A stretch of DNA of 64,000 bases from Antribacter soli (lineage in GTDB: Bacteria > Actinomycetota > Actinomycetes > Actinomycetales > Cellulomonadaceae): contig NZ_JAKGSG010000025.1 of NCBI RefSeq assembly GCF_021568775.1, positions 62,001 through 126,000 on the forward strand. The letters run 5' to 3'. The notes under the pieces were generated by a model. The model made no database searches, had not been told where the DNA came from, and worked only from the letters and a program-made list of their open reading frames with translations. Position numbers and translations under genes: made by a program. How positions within the stretch are numbered: position 1 is the stretch's first letter; each line of letters begins with the position of its first letter. This document shows positions 48,830 to 57,170 of this stretch, in pieces.

Positions 48830-49437
48830 ATCCAGCCTTCCTCCCAGGCCCGGTGGGCGGCCGCGTGCCGGGTGGCGACGCCGAGCTTGGCCATCGCGGA
48901 CGAGAGGTAGTTGCGCACGGTCCCCGGCGCCAGGTGCACGGCGGCGGCGATGTCCGCCACCGGCCCGCCCGTCCGCGCCTCCCGCAGGACCTCCAGCTCG
49001 CGGTCCGTCAGCGGGCACTCGTTCTCCGTGAGCGCGGACGCGGCGATCTCCGGGTCCACGTACCGGCGACCGGCGGCGACGTCACGCACGATCTGCGCGA
49101 GCCGTGCCGCCGGCGTCGACTTGGGCACGAAGCCGCTCACCCCGGCGGCGAGGGCGCGGCGCAGGACGGCGGGGCGGGCGTGCCGCGTGACAATGATGAT
49201 GCGGGGCGTCGTCCCGTCGGTGCGGGCCAGGATCTGCCCGGCCGCGCTCAGCCCGTCGGTGGGCGGCATCTCCAGGTCCAGCACGGCGACGTCGGGCCGG
49301 TGCCGCTCGGCAAGCTGCACGGCGTGGGTGGTGGTGGCGGCCTGGGCCACGACCTGCAGGTCGTCCTCGAGGTCGAGGAGGGCGCAGAGCGCTCCGCGCA
49401 GCAGCTCCTCGTCGTCGGCCAGCAGCAGGCGGATCAT
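48826..49437 (-). CDS. LuxR-family response regulator (DesR-like)
   Basis: A 203-residue regulator: receiver with Asp9-Glu10 and Asp54 (AVLDLEMPP), IIIVTRHARPAVLRRAL, Lys in SGFVPKSTPAARL, and C-terminal LuxR HTH (LTDRELEVLREARTGGPVADIAAAVHLAPGTVRNYL). The AVLDLEMP and PGTVRNYLS patterns match DesR-type regulators of membrane lipid or envelope genes. Its ATG overlaps the kinase stop. Confidence 0.92.
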   Translation of the reverse strand: MIRLLLADDEELLRGALCALLDLEDDLQVVAQAATTTHAVQLAERHRPDVAVLDLEMPPTDGLSAAGQILARTDGTTPRIIIVTRHARPAVLRRALAAGVSGFVPKSTPAARLAQIVRDVAAGRRYVDPEIAASALTENECPLTDRELEVLREARTGGPVADIAAAVHLAPGTVRNYLSSAMAKLGVATRHAAAHRAWEEGWI

Positions 49438-50618
49438 CCGGCCACCGTCGCGGTGACCACGAACCGGTCGTCCTCGCTCGTCCAGGACAGGCGCCCGCCG
49501 ACGGCGTCGAGCCGCTCCGCGAGGGACGCGAGACCGGTGCCGTCGCCGGTCCCCGCCCGTCCGCCGCCCGGCCAGGTCCCACCTGCGCCGTCGTTGTCGA
49601 TCACGAGGCGGGCGCCGGCGTCGTCGGGCACGAGGACGATCGCGGCGCGGGTGGCCCGGCTGTGCCGCAGCACGTTGGTGGTCGCCTCACGCACCACCAG
49701 GCCGAGCAGGCTGCGCGGCCCGTGGGTGAGGGACGCCGCGAGGTCGGCGTCGACGTCGGCCCGGACGTTGACGCCCGCGGCGGCCAGGACCCTGGACGCG
49801 TTGGCGATCTCCGCGTCGAGCGTGGTGCGCCGGTAGCCCTGCACCAGCGCGCGGGTCTCGCGCAGGGCGTCCCCGGCGAGCTGCTGCACCTCGCGCATCT
49901 GCTCGGCCGCCCGCGTCGGGTCGGCCTCCGCGAGCCGCGCCGCGAGCTCGCTCTTCAGGGCGATCACCTGGAGGTGGTGCCCCTGGATGTCGTGCAGGTC
50001 AGCGGCGAACCGGAGGCGCTCGTCCGCCACGGCGAGCTCCCCGGCGAGCCGCCGGGCGTCGTCGAGCCGGGCCGCGACCTGCCAGGCGTGGAGCATGCCG
50101 ACCATGGCGGGGCCGAACGCCAGGACCATCAGGGCGGGCATCCACGTCGCGTGCCCCACGCGGGGCTCGCCCATCGCCACGGCCGTGACCAGGCCGATCG
50201 CCGGCAGCACGACCAGGGCGGCGCCGAGCGCCGACCACGCCCGGCGGGCGGGCAGGAACGTGACCAGCACCGAGATCGTGGCGGCGGGCGCGAGCGGCCA
50301 GATCCCGAAGCTGCCGAGCGCGAGCGGCACCGCGGCGGCGACGAGCGCCGCGCAGCAGGCGGTCGCGAGCCAGGCGGCCGACGGCACCTCGTCCCGGATC
50401 CGCCGCGCCAGCAGGACGGCGCATGCCACGATCGTCGTCGCCGTCGCCAGACCCGTGACGGCGCGGAGACCGGCATGGACGTCCGGGTCCAGCACCCAGT
50501 CGCCGACCGAGAAGCCCAGCACGCACGCCACCGTCCCCGCGAGGACTCCCCACGTGTTGCGGCGGAAGCTCACGAGGCCGCTGCCGCCGTCGTCCGCGAC
50601 GGCCCGGGCGGTGCTCAT
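49434..50618 (-). CDS. DesK-like sensor histidine kinase
   Basis: A 394-residue kinase with five to six helices (about residues 24-180) and the DesK-type phosphorylation motif RFAADLHDIQGHHLQVIALK (His209), then HATPase with VVREATTNVLRHS and GDGTGLASLAERL. DesK proteins sense membrane thickness or fluidity; others in the class sense different envelope cues. The start at 50618 is preferred to codons at 50684 and 50672 because those would place the palindrome at 50671-50684 inside the gene. Cotranslated with the DesR-like regulator. Confidence 0.87.
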   Translation of the reverse strand: MSTARAVADDGGSGLVSFRRNTWGVLAGTVACVLGFSVGDWVLDPDVHAGLRAVTGLATATTIVACAVLLARRIRDEVPSAAWLATACCAALVAAAVPLALGSFGIWPLAPAATISVLVTFLPARRAWSALGAALVVLPAIGLVTAVAMGEPRVGHATWMPALMVLAFGPAMVGMLHAWQVAARLDDARRLAGELAVADERLRFAADLHDIQGHHLQVIALKSELAARLAEADPTRAAEQMREVQQLAGDALRETRALVQGYRRTTLDAEIANASRVLAAAGVNVRADVDADLAASLTHGPRSLLGLVVREATTNVLRHSRATRAAIVLVPDDAGARLVIDNDGAGGTWPGGGRAGTGDGTGLASLAERLDAVGGRLSWTSEDDRFVVTATVAG

Positions 50619-50670
50619 GACGCCATCCTGCCAGCGCCGTCGTCGGGCCGGGGCGACCCGCGGGACCTTC

Positions 50671-50684
50671 ATGACATCTGTCAT
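50671..50684. promoter_or_regulatory. Palindromic site between kinase and divergent membrane protein
   Basis: ATGACA and TGTCAT flank TC, a 14-bp near-perfect palindrome, 53 nt upstream of the kinase start and about 120 nt from the divergent gene at 50803. A related half (GTGACAGG) follows at 50683-50690. Candidate binding site of the DesR-like regulator. Confidence 0.55.
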
Positions 50685-50802
50685 GCCAGGTCGTGACAGG
50701 TGCCCGCGCCCGGGTGCGGTCCGGCACTACTGGCCGCGGGCGCCGTCGGACAGCGTGGAGACCAGCGCGGCGAGGAGCGCCGCCCGAGGCGAGGAGACGA
50801 AG

Positions 50803-51405
50803 ATGACGGAGTCGATGGAGGGGACGACGGAGCGGGTCGAGCCGGCGGCGGCGTGCGGGGCGCACGTGCAGGGGGCGCACGGCTACGGGGCGCACGTGCA
50901 CGGGGCCGGGTCGGCGACGCGCGGCCGGAAGGTGGTGCGGTTCCTCGCGCACCTGGCCGAGATGGTCGTGGTGATGGTGCTCGGCATGATGCTGCTGGCA
51001 CCGGCGTGGGGCTGGGCGGGAACGGTCCTCGGGATCGAGGCCCTGCTGGACCGGCCGGACGTCTCCGCGGTGGTGATGGTGCTCGACATGGTGGCCGCCA
51101 TGACCGTGTGGATGCGGGTCCGGCGGCACGGCTGGGCCGCGATCTGGGAGATGAACGCCGCCATGGCTGCGCCGTTCGCGGTGCTGCTGGTGCTCTTCTG
51201 GGCGCGCGTCGCCACCGCCGGCGACGTGATGCTCTGGGGGCACGTGCTGATGGTGCCGGCCATGGCAGGGGCGATGCTCCTGCGGCGGGCGGAGTACACG
51301 GAGCACGTCCACGGCCTCGACCTGGTCTGGCTGGGGCCCCGGTGGCCCATGGTGCTCGGGCTGGTGCTGCTGTTGGCGGCGGCGGTGGTCGCGGTCGCTC
51401 GCTGA
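50803..51405 (+). CDS. Met- and His-rich membrane protein of unknown function
   Basis: A 200-residue protein. N-terminus (1-40) has the repeated pattern GAHVQGAH-GYGAHVHGAG; four to five helices follow with unusually many Met (EMVVVMVLGMMLL; MVLDMVAAMTVWM; MLWGHVLMVPAMAGAMLL), and a further HVHGLD near the C-terminus. Met and His clusters often coordinate Cu(I), so a metal role is possible, but no family is recognised. ATG at 50803 has GAGGAGACG. It is divergent from the DesK-like kinase, with a palindrome between them, and ends at a 17-bp hairpin. Confidence 0.75.
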   Translation: MTESMEGTTERVEPAAACGAHVQGAHGYGAHVHGAGSATRGRKVVRFLAHLAEMVVVMVLGMMLLAPAWGWAGTVLGIEALLDRPDVSAVVMVLDMVAAMTVWMRVRRHGWAAIWEMNAAMAAPFAVLLVLFWARVATAGDVMLWGHVLMVPAMAGAMLLRRAEYTEHVHGLDLVWLGPRWPMVLGLVLLLAAAVVAVAR

Positions 51406-51416
51406 TCCCCGACGGC

Positions 51417-51462
51417 CAGGCGATGGTGAGCGGGACCCTCCGGTGCCGCTCACCATCGCCTG
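51417..51462. terminator. 17-bp perfect hairpin
   Basis: Arms 51417-51433 and 51446-51462 pair perfectly over 17 bp with a 12-nt loop, 12 nt after the preceding stop and 17 nt before the next start. No T-tract. Probable terminator. Confidence 0.8.
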
Positions 51463-51478
51463 AGCATAGGGTGCCCCC

Positions 51479-51889
51479 ATGCTGCGAGGACTGACCACCA
51501 TCAACTTCTACGCCGACGACCTGACGGCGGCCCGCGACTGGTACACGGAGGTGCTCGGCATCGAGCCGTACTTCGCGCGCGAGATCGAGGGAGCCCTGGC
51601 CTACGTGGAGTTCCGGATCGGTGACTACCAGCACGAGCTCGGGTTCATCGACCGTCGGTTCGCCCCAGCCGCCCAGGGGCCCGGCGGAGCGATGACCTAC
51701 TGGGCCGTCGACGACGTCGCTGCCGCCTACGAGCGGCTTCTCGCCCTGGGCGCCACGGTTCACCAGGAGCCCCGGGAGCACGGGCCCGGATTCGTCACGG
51801 CGTCCGTCGTCGACCCCTTCGGCAACGTGCTCGGCGTGATGTTCAACCAGCACTACCTGGACGTGCTCGCGGCGCGCACGGAGGCGTGA
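51479..51889 (+). CDS. VOC/glyoxalase-fold protein
   Basis: A 136-residue vicinal-oxygen-chelate protein with two beta-alpha-beta-beta units: INFYADDLTAARDWYTEVLG and MTYWAVDDVAAAYERLLALG, ending VVDPFGNVLGVMFNQHY. The fold binds metal and small ligands in glyoxalases, dioxygenases and resistance proteins. Position of metal ligands (Asn/Tyr rather than clear His at the first strand) does not single out an enzyme. Its stop overlaps a possible GTG of the next gene. Confidence 0.8.
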   Translation: MLRGLTTINFYADDLTAARDWYTEVLGIEPYFAREIEGALAYVEFRIGDYQHELGFIDRRFAPAAQGPGGAMTYWAVDDVAAAYERLLALGATVHQEPREHGPGFVTASVVDPFGNVLGVMFNQHYLDVLAARTEA

Positions 51890-51924
51890 GGACGACCCGG
51901 GTGTCGGCCGTGGCACCGGCCAGG

Positions 51925-52740
51925 ATGACCCGCAGACTTGCCCTGGTTCTCGCGTCCGTGCTGCTCCTCGCGTCGTGCGCCGCACCGGGTCCCGCGGCGC
52001 CCGTGGCGCTGCCGCCCACCCACGGGACGTTCGACTACCAGCTCGGCGGCACGTACACGCCACCCGGCGGTCTCGATGTCGTCGTGCGCGACGCGACCGC
52101 CGAGCCCGCCGGGGGCGCCTACACCATCTGCTACGTCAACGGGTTCCAGACCCAGCCCGGCGACGACCGCTGGCTCGATCACGAGGACCTGCTGCTGCAC
52201 GACGGCGACGGCCAGGTTGCCGTGGACCCGGACTGGCCCGACGAGTACGTTCTCGACCCGTCGACGGCAGGGCAGCGCGAGCAGATCCTCGCCCTCGTCG
52301 GTCCGGCCGTGACGGGGTGCGCGGACGCGGGGTTCGACGCCGTCGAGCTCGACAACCTCGACACCTGGACGCGGTTCGACGACCCCGCGACCGGCGTCAT
52401 CGACCCGGCGGGCGCGCTGGCGCTCGCGGCCGCGTACGTCGAGCTGGCGCACGACGCCGGCCTGGCCGTCGGCCAGAAGAACGCGGCCGAGATCGCGGCG
52501 ACCGCCCGGGACGACCTCGGCTTCGACTTCGCGATCGCCGAGGAATGCCTCGCCTACGACGAGTGCGGCGCCTACACCGCCGCGTACGGCGAGCACGTCC
52601 TCGTGGTCGAGTACCCGGACACGCTCGGCACGCCGTTCGAGGAGGCGTGCGCCGCGCCCGGCACCCTTCCCCTCACGATCCTGCGCGACCGTGCCCTCGG
52701 GACGCCCGACGACCCCGGGTACGTCCACGAGCAGTGCTGA
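51925..52740 (+). CDS. GH114-type endo-alpha-1,4-polygalactosaminidase lipoprotein
   Basis: About 271 residues. Signal peptide with lipobox LASC, short Pro/Ala linker, then a (beta/alpha)8 Glyco_hydro_114 domain: FDYQLGGTY, TICYVNGFQTQPG, the EYVLDPSTAGQREQIL segment, AGFDAVELDNLDTW (acidic residues likely catalytic), KNAAEI and FAIAEECLAYDECGAY. The family hydrolyses galactosamine-containing polymers such as those in biofilm polysaccharides. The ATG at 51925 is preferred; a GTG at 51886 would precede the signal peptide with 13 polar residues and lacks a well-placed ribosome site. Confidence 0.85.
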   Translation: MTRRLALVLASVLLLASCAAPGPAAPVALPPTHGTFDYQLGGTYTPPGGLDVVVRDATAEPAGGAYTICYVNGFQTQPGDDRWLDHEDLLLHDGDGQVAVDPDWPDEYVLDPSTAGQREQILALVGPAVTGCADAGFDAVELDNLDTWTRFDDPATGVIDPAGALALAAAYVELAHDAGLAVGQKNAAEIAATARDDLGFDFAIAEECLAYDECGAYTAAYGEHVLVVEYPDTLGTPFEEACAAPGTLPLTILRDRALGTPDDPGYVHEQC

Positions 52741-52743
52741 GGG

Positions 52744-53886
52744 TCAGCGGAGGCTGCGGAAGAAGTCGCGGATGTCGTTCGCGAGCAGCTCGGGCTCCTC
52801 CATGGCGGGGAAGTGGCCGCCCTCGGTGAACTCGCTCCAGTGGCTGACGGCGTTCCACGGGTCCAGTGCGCGGCGCATGAGCGGGTGCGTGTCGAACACC
52901 ACCCATCCGGCCGGCACGCCCGAGGGCGCGACCCAGTCGAGCCCCGAGTGCTCCGACTCGTAGTAGAACTGCGCGCTCGACGCACCGCTGCGGGTGAACC
53001 AGTACAGGCTGACGTTGGTGAGCAGCTGGTCGCGGTCGACCGCCGCGTCCGGAGTCGCGTGCGCGCCGCTGGTCCAGGTCTGGAACTTCTCGGCGATCCA
53101 CGCGAGCTGCCCGACGGGCGAGTCGGTCAGCGCCGCGCCGATCGTGTCGGGGCGATGGTTCTGCATCTCGAAATAGCCCCGCTCGGCGGCGTCCCTGGTG
53201 CGGACCTCCTCGATCTGGGCGACCTCGTCCTCGGACAGCCCTTCGGGGTAGGGGAACTTGTCGCCGACCATCCCGAGCATCCTGCCGTCGCTCCCGACGT
53301 GGGTGCCGATGACGCGCTCCGGATAGAGCGCCGCGAGCCGGCCGGTGGTGCCCGCGCCGATGTCGGTGCCGTGTGCGGCGAACCGCTCGTACCCGAGTCG
53401 CGTCATGATCTCGGCATACGCCTCGGTCGTGCGGGCCACCTCCCAGCCCGTCCCCGACAGCGGGGTCGAGAACCCGAACCCGGGCAGCGACGGGATGACC
53501 ACGTGGAACTCGTCGGTCAGCAGCGGGATGAGGCGCTGGTACTCGACGAACGAGCCCGGCCAGCCGTGGCTGAGGATGAGCGGGGTGGCGTCCGGGTTCG
53601 CCGAGCGCACGTGCACGACGTGGAACGTCTGCCCGTCGACGACGGTGGTGAACTGCTCGTACTCGTTGAGCGCCGCCTCCTGTGCGCGCCAGTCGAACCC
53701 GTCGCGCCAGTACTCGGCGAGCTCCGTCAGGTACGCCTGCGGGATGCCGCGGCTGAAGTCCGTGCGGTCGTCCCGGCCCGGCACGGGGAGGGGCCGACGG
53801 GTGCGCGCGAGCCGGTCCCGCAGCTCGTCGACGTCGGCCTGCGGGATGTCGATGCGGAACGGGGTGAGTGCGCTGTTCTCTGTCAT
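52744..53886 (-). CDS. Epoxide hydrolase, microsomal-like (EHN domain)
   Basis: A 380-residue alpha/beta hydrolase. N-terminal EHN domain (TPFRIDIPQADVDELRDRLA; WRAQEAALNEYEQF), oxyanion motif SHGWPGSF (His107-Pro110), nucleophile Asp175 in AAHGTDIGAG, cap with the ring-opening Tyr, and catalytic His about residue 358 in EGGHFPAMEEPE. It converts epoxides to diols in the cytoplasm; many actinobacterial members detoxify or act in degradation pathways. The ATG at 53886 is preferred to upstream codons, which read Arg/Pro-rich leader. Its stop is 4 nt from the convergent GH114 gene. Confidence 0.9.
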   Translation of the reverse strand: MTENSALTPFRIDIPQADVDELRDRLARTRRPLPVPGRDDRTDFSRGIPQAYLTELAEYWRDGFDWRAQEAALNEYEQFTTVVDGQTFHVVHVRSANPDATPLILSHGWPGSFVEYQRLIPLLTDEFHVVIPSLPGFGFSTPLSGTGWEVARTTEAYAEIMTRLGYERFAAHGTDIGAGTTGRLAALYPERVIGTHVGSDGRMLGMVGDKFPYPEGLSEDEVAQIEEVRTRDAAERGYFEMQNHRPDTIGAALTDSPVGQLAWIAEKFQTWTSGAHATPDAAVDRDQLLTNVSLYWFTRSGASSAQFYYESEHSGLDWVAPSGVPAGWVVFDTHPLMRRALDPWNAVSHWSEFTEGGHFPAMEEPELLANDIRDFFRSLR

Positions 53887-53993
53887 GACACTCACGATGC
53901 CAGGTGAAGCGGACAGGTGCTGTCCGCTACTGCGCGAGGCTCGGTCGGTGACCCAGCGCGCCGGCGGCCGCCGGGGAGCAACTGGGGCGACGG

Positions 53994-54917
53994 TCACCCC
54001 TTCCGTCGCGCCTCTCGCCGGCGCTTCCTCGCCTCGGCCGCACGTTCCTCGGCGTCGTCCAGCTCGTCCTCGGCCGCCGAGAGCTCCGTGCGCGCCTTGT
54101 CCTCGGCCGCGTGCGCGTCGTCGAGCGACTCGCGGGCGGCATCGCGCTCGGCGACGAGCCGTTCGATCTCCGCCTCCAGGCGCGCCACCTCGTCCTCCCG
54201 CTGCCCGACGGCGTCGATCGCCTCGCGCAGCCGCTTGCGAGCGTCGTCGTGGCGAGACTCGAGCCGGTCCACCTCCGCGGACGCCTCCTCGACCTCACGC
54301 TCGGCGGCCGCCAGCCCGTCGCCGCCGTCGGCGTCGTCCCCCTTCGCCGCGCCGCCCTTCGCCCGCTCGCCGCCCGCCACCTCGGTGCGCAGCGCGACGA
54401 CGTCGGCCGGCTCACCACCCTCGTCGACGACGCCGAACCCGACGTACTGCAGCGCCTGCGACAGCCGCCCCGCCCGGACGGCCGCCGCGGCGTCCGCGTC
54501 CATGACCGCCGCGGTGAGCGTCTCGGCAAGCCGGTCGAGCACGCTCGCCGACACCGGTCGCCCGTCCACCTCGCCCGCCTCGCGCAGCGCGCCGACGAGC
54601 GCCTCCGTCCGCTCGCGCCGCAGCCGGTCCAGCGCCTTGATCCGGCCCCGGTCCCGGTCAGCCGTCGCGGCCCGCAGCTCGTCGCCGATCGACGCCAGCG
54701 CCTCGAGCTCCTTCGGCTGCTCCCGCGCGACGTGGTTGGCCACCCACGCGGCGACTGTCGGCTTCGTGAGCTTCTTGACGCGCTCGGCACCGACGCGGTC
54801 GCCGCTGCCCGCGACGCGCTTGACCACCGCGTCGCGCGCCGCGACGAAGTCGTCGAGGGGTCCCGTGTACAAGGCGTCGACCAGCGCGTCGACGTCGGCT
54901 CGCTCCTGCGCGCTCAC
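53994..54917 (-). CDS. Coiled-coil hypothetical protein
   Basis: A 307-residue soluble protein. Residues 1-130 are helical with the actinobacterial pattern DFVAARDAVVKRVAG, KKLTKPTVAAWVANHVAR, and residues about 200-300 form an Ala/Glu/Arg-rich coiled coil of heptads (EREVEEASAEVDRLESRHDD to DEERAAEARKRRREARRKG). An Asp/Gly linker separates the halves. No enzyme motif seen. The GTG at 54917 is preferred to an upstream ATG at 54986 because the extra sequence is unlike the family and overlaps the terminator leader; its GGAGG is close (1-nt spacing), so this is not secure. Confidence 0.6.
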   Translation of the reverse strand: MSAQERADVDALVDALYTGPLDDFVAARDAVVKRVAGSGDRVGAERVKKLTKPTVAAWVANHVAREQPKELEALASIGDELRAATADRDRGRIKALDRLRRERTEALVGALREAGEVDGRPVSASVLDRLAETLTAAVMDADAAAAVRAGRLSQALQYVGFGVVDEGGEPADVVALRTEVAGGERAKGGAAKGDDADGGDGLAAAEREVEEASAEVDRLESRHDDARKRLREAIDAVGQREDEVARLEAEIERLVAERDAARESLDDAHAAEDKARTELSAAEDELDDAEERAAEARKRRREARRKG

Positions 54918-55069
54918 GCCTCCAGGGTGGCACGACGCGGTGGGGACCGGCGCAAGGGAAGCGTTCGTTCCGGGTGAAAAAAGCATTCAACACAGCTCGC
55001 GAGCGCCGGACCGGGTAGTTCACCCCGCACCGGATGATGACGGCCCATTGCGCCGATGCCACCGTCGAG

Positions 55070-55130
55070 AGGAGAGCCAGGGGGGCTTCCCTCCGCAGAC
55101 AATGGCGTCTGCTGACCCCCTGGCTCTCCT
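55070..55130 (-). terminator. Terminator hairpin with inner hairpin after the cyclic-amide operon
   Basis: Outer arms 55070-55084 and 55116-55130 pair perfectly over 15 bp; the loop holds a second hairpin, GCAGAC...GTCTGC. It begins 77 nt past the binding-protein stop and probably ends the transporter operon. Confidence 0.75.
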
Positions 55131-55206
55131 TGACCGGGAACGTCACGCGAAGCTCCGCATCCGGCCGGTCGAACCCACCGGCCGGATGCGTCAGCCGGTC
55201 GCCGGC

Positions 55207-56340
55207 TCAGCTCCCGCCGGCCTCGAGCTTCACCTCGAGCGGCTCGTACTGCGCACCCATGACGTCCACGCCCGCCTCGACCAGCTCCGCGGTCGCCTGC
55301 TCCACGTACTCGGTGGTGTAGGCGGACTCCGGCGGCTCGGAGGTGATGACGGTCGCGCCGGTCTCGTTCTTGGTGCCCATCGCGATGGCGACGGTCTGCT
55401 CCCACTGGTCGGCGTTCATCAGGCCGATCCCGCTGGTGGAGGGCCAGATCAGCTTGTTGACCTCGTTGGCCTGCCAGAGCTGGTGCGAGGCACCGAGCGT
55501 CGAGCCCGCGGCGGTGACGATCGTGGCCGCCTCCTCGGGATGGTCGCGCACGTAGACCCAGCCTTTCAGGGATGCCTTGAGGAACGCCACCGTGGTCTCC
55601 TCGTACGCGGGGTCCTCGGCGAGCCGGGCGGAGTCCGCCCAGACGGCGTCCTGCAGCATGGCCGTGCCGTGGTCGTTCCAGTCGATGACGTTCAGGTCCT
55701 CCGGCTGGTACAGCTTACCCGTTTCGGGGTTCTCGGTCTCCAGCACCTGCGCGTACTCGTTGTACGTCATCGCCTGGGCGGCGTCGATGTCCCCGGCGAG
55801 GAAGCCGTTCATGTCGAACGCCTGCTGCACCAGCTCGATGTCGCTCGACGTGTCGACGCCCGCCTCCTGCATGCCGGCGAACAGCTCCCACTCGTTGCCG
55901 TAGCCCCACGAGCCGACCTTCTTGCCCGCCAGGTCCGCCGGCTCCACGATGCCCGAGTCCTTGAACGCGATCTGCATCGTCCCGGACCGCTCGAACACCT
56001 GCGCCACGTTCGTCACCTGGGTGCCCTGCTCGATGGACCCGAGCACCTTCGGCACCCAGGAGATCGCGTAGTCCGCGTCACCGGACGCGAGCACGTCGAT
56101 CGGGACGGTGTCCGTTCCCGCCTCCTGGATCGTGACGTCCAGGCCCTCGTCCTCGTAGTACCCCTGGTCGACGGCGGCGTAATACCCGGCGAACTGCGCC
56201 TGCGCCACCCACTGGAGCTGCAGGGTCACGGGTATCAGGTCGCTGTCGCTCTCCGGCGTGCCGGCCGACGCGCCTCCGCACCCGGTCAGCGCCAGGGCGA
56301 CGGCGCCGGTGACAGCGGTGAGCACATACTTGCGATGCAT
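55207..56340 (-). CDS. ABC transporter substrate-binding lipoprotein, NMT1/THI5-like
   Basis: A 377-residue extracellular binding protein. Signal peptide with lipobox ALTGC, then the NMT1/THI5-like domain: VTLQLQWVAQAQFAGYYAAVDQGYY, GLDVTIQEAGTD, VASGDADYAISW-like strand and KKVGSWGYGNEWELF. Members bind pyrimidine rings (thiamine precursor), nitrate, taurine, hydantoins and other small amides. The partner dihydropyrimidinase and ureidopropionase favour a pyrimidine, dihydropyrimidine or hydantoin ligand. It is the last gene of the operon, 50 nt after the permease. ATG at 56340 with GAGAGGAAAG. Confidence 0.88.
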   Translation of the reverse strand: MHRKYVLTAVTGAVALALTGCGGASAGTPESDSDLIPVTLQLQWVAQAQFAGYYAAVDQGYYEDEGLDVTIQEAGTDTVPIDVLASGDADYAISWVPKVLGSIEQGTQVTNVAQVFERSGTMQIAFKDSGIVEPADLAGKKVGSWGYGNEWELFAGMQEAGVDTSSDIELVQQAFDMNGFLAGDIDAAQAMTYNEYAQVLETENPETGKLYQPEDLNVIDWNDHGTAMLQDAVWADSARLAEDPAYEETTVAFLKASLKGWVYVRDHPEEAATIVTAAGSTLGASHQLWQANEVNKLIWPSTSGIGLMNADQWEQTVAIAMGTKNETGATVITSEPPESAYTTEYVEQATAELVEAGVDVMGAQYEPLEVKLEAGGS

Positions 56341-56390
56341 GTCTTTCCTCTCGTTCGGGGGCTTCTCTGGGGTGCCCGGCGCCGGACGTG

Positions 56391-57170
56391 TCACCTCCGC
56401 GCGGAAGGTGACCCTCCGGCGTCGGGCAGCCTTTCGAGAAGGGTGGTCACGGCGTAGAAGACGAGTCCCGTCACGACCGCGCCGACGACGTACGCCCAGG
56501 CGAGGGCGTACCGGCTGGAGGCGACGGCGGACGTGATCGCCTTGCCCAGGCCGTCGACAGGTCCGCCGAAGTACTCGGCGACGAGCGCCGAGATGACGGC
56601 GAGCGAGGACGCGACCCGCAACCCCGTGAAGAAGAACGGCAGCGCTCCGGGGAGGGTGACGTGCCGGGTGGCCTGCCAGGGCGTGGCGGCGTGGGCGCGC
56701 AGCAGGTCACGGTGGACGGGCGCGACCGTGCGCAGGCCGCGCAGCGTGTTCACGTACACGGGCACGAAGACGGCGATCGCGGCGACGACCACCCGCGCTG
56801 TCTGCGCATCCGTGCCGAACATCGTGTAGAAGACCGGGGCCAGGCACACGATCGGTACCACGGCCGTCGCCGTGACCAGGGGATTCGCCGCGTCAGCGGC
56901 GAGGCGCCACGCCGCCGACACCCCTGCGGCCACGAGCGCGGCGACGGTCCCGACCAGGAGCCCGAGCGCCGCGTTCCGGGCCGTGCCGAAGGCCGCGGTG
57001 GCGACGACCTGCAGGTTCGCGGCGAGCTCGGTCGCGATGTCCGCAGGCGCCGGCACCACGTAGGCCGCGATGCCCAGGCCGGTCACGGTGGCCTGCCACA
57101 GCACGACGGCCGCGACGCCGACGACGGCCGGCGCGCCGACCGCGAGCGCGCCCTCGCGCACCCGGCTCAC
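56391..57170 (-). CDS. ABC transporter permease (SsuC/ThiX type), first of two
   Basis: A 259-residue permease of the nitrate/sulfonate/thiamine-precursor class: helices from ALAVGAPAVVGVAAVVLWQ, and the EAA loop HAATPWQATRHVTLPGALPFFFTGLRVASSLAVISALVAEYF. GTG start at 57170 overlaps the ATPase stop by 4 nt. It forms a heterodimer with the 58006-58905 permease (inference), as two different permease genes flank one ATPase. Confidence 0.9.
   Translation of the reverse strand: MSRVREGALAVGAPAVVGVAAVVLWQATVTGLGIAAYVVPAPADIATELAANLQVVATAAFGTARNAALGLLVGTVAALVAAGVSAAWRLAADAANPLVTATAVVPIVCLAPVFYTMFGTDAQTARVVVAAIAVFVPVYVNTLRGLRTVAPVHRDLLRAHAATPWQATRHVTLPGALPFFFTGLRVASSLAVISALVAEYFGGPVDGLGKAITSAVASSRYALAWAYVVGAVVTGLVFYAVTTLLERLPDAGGSPSARR

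Noticed and set aside
53887-53997. Longer epoxide hydrolase starting at 53997, overlapping the coiled-coil gene
   Set aside because: The added 37 residues are Arg/Pro-rich and precede the conserved EHN start, and would overlap the neighbouring stop.
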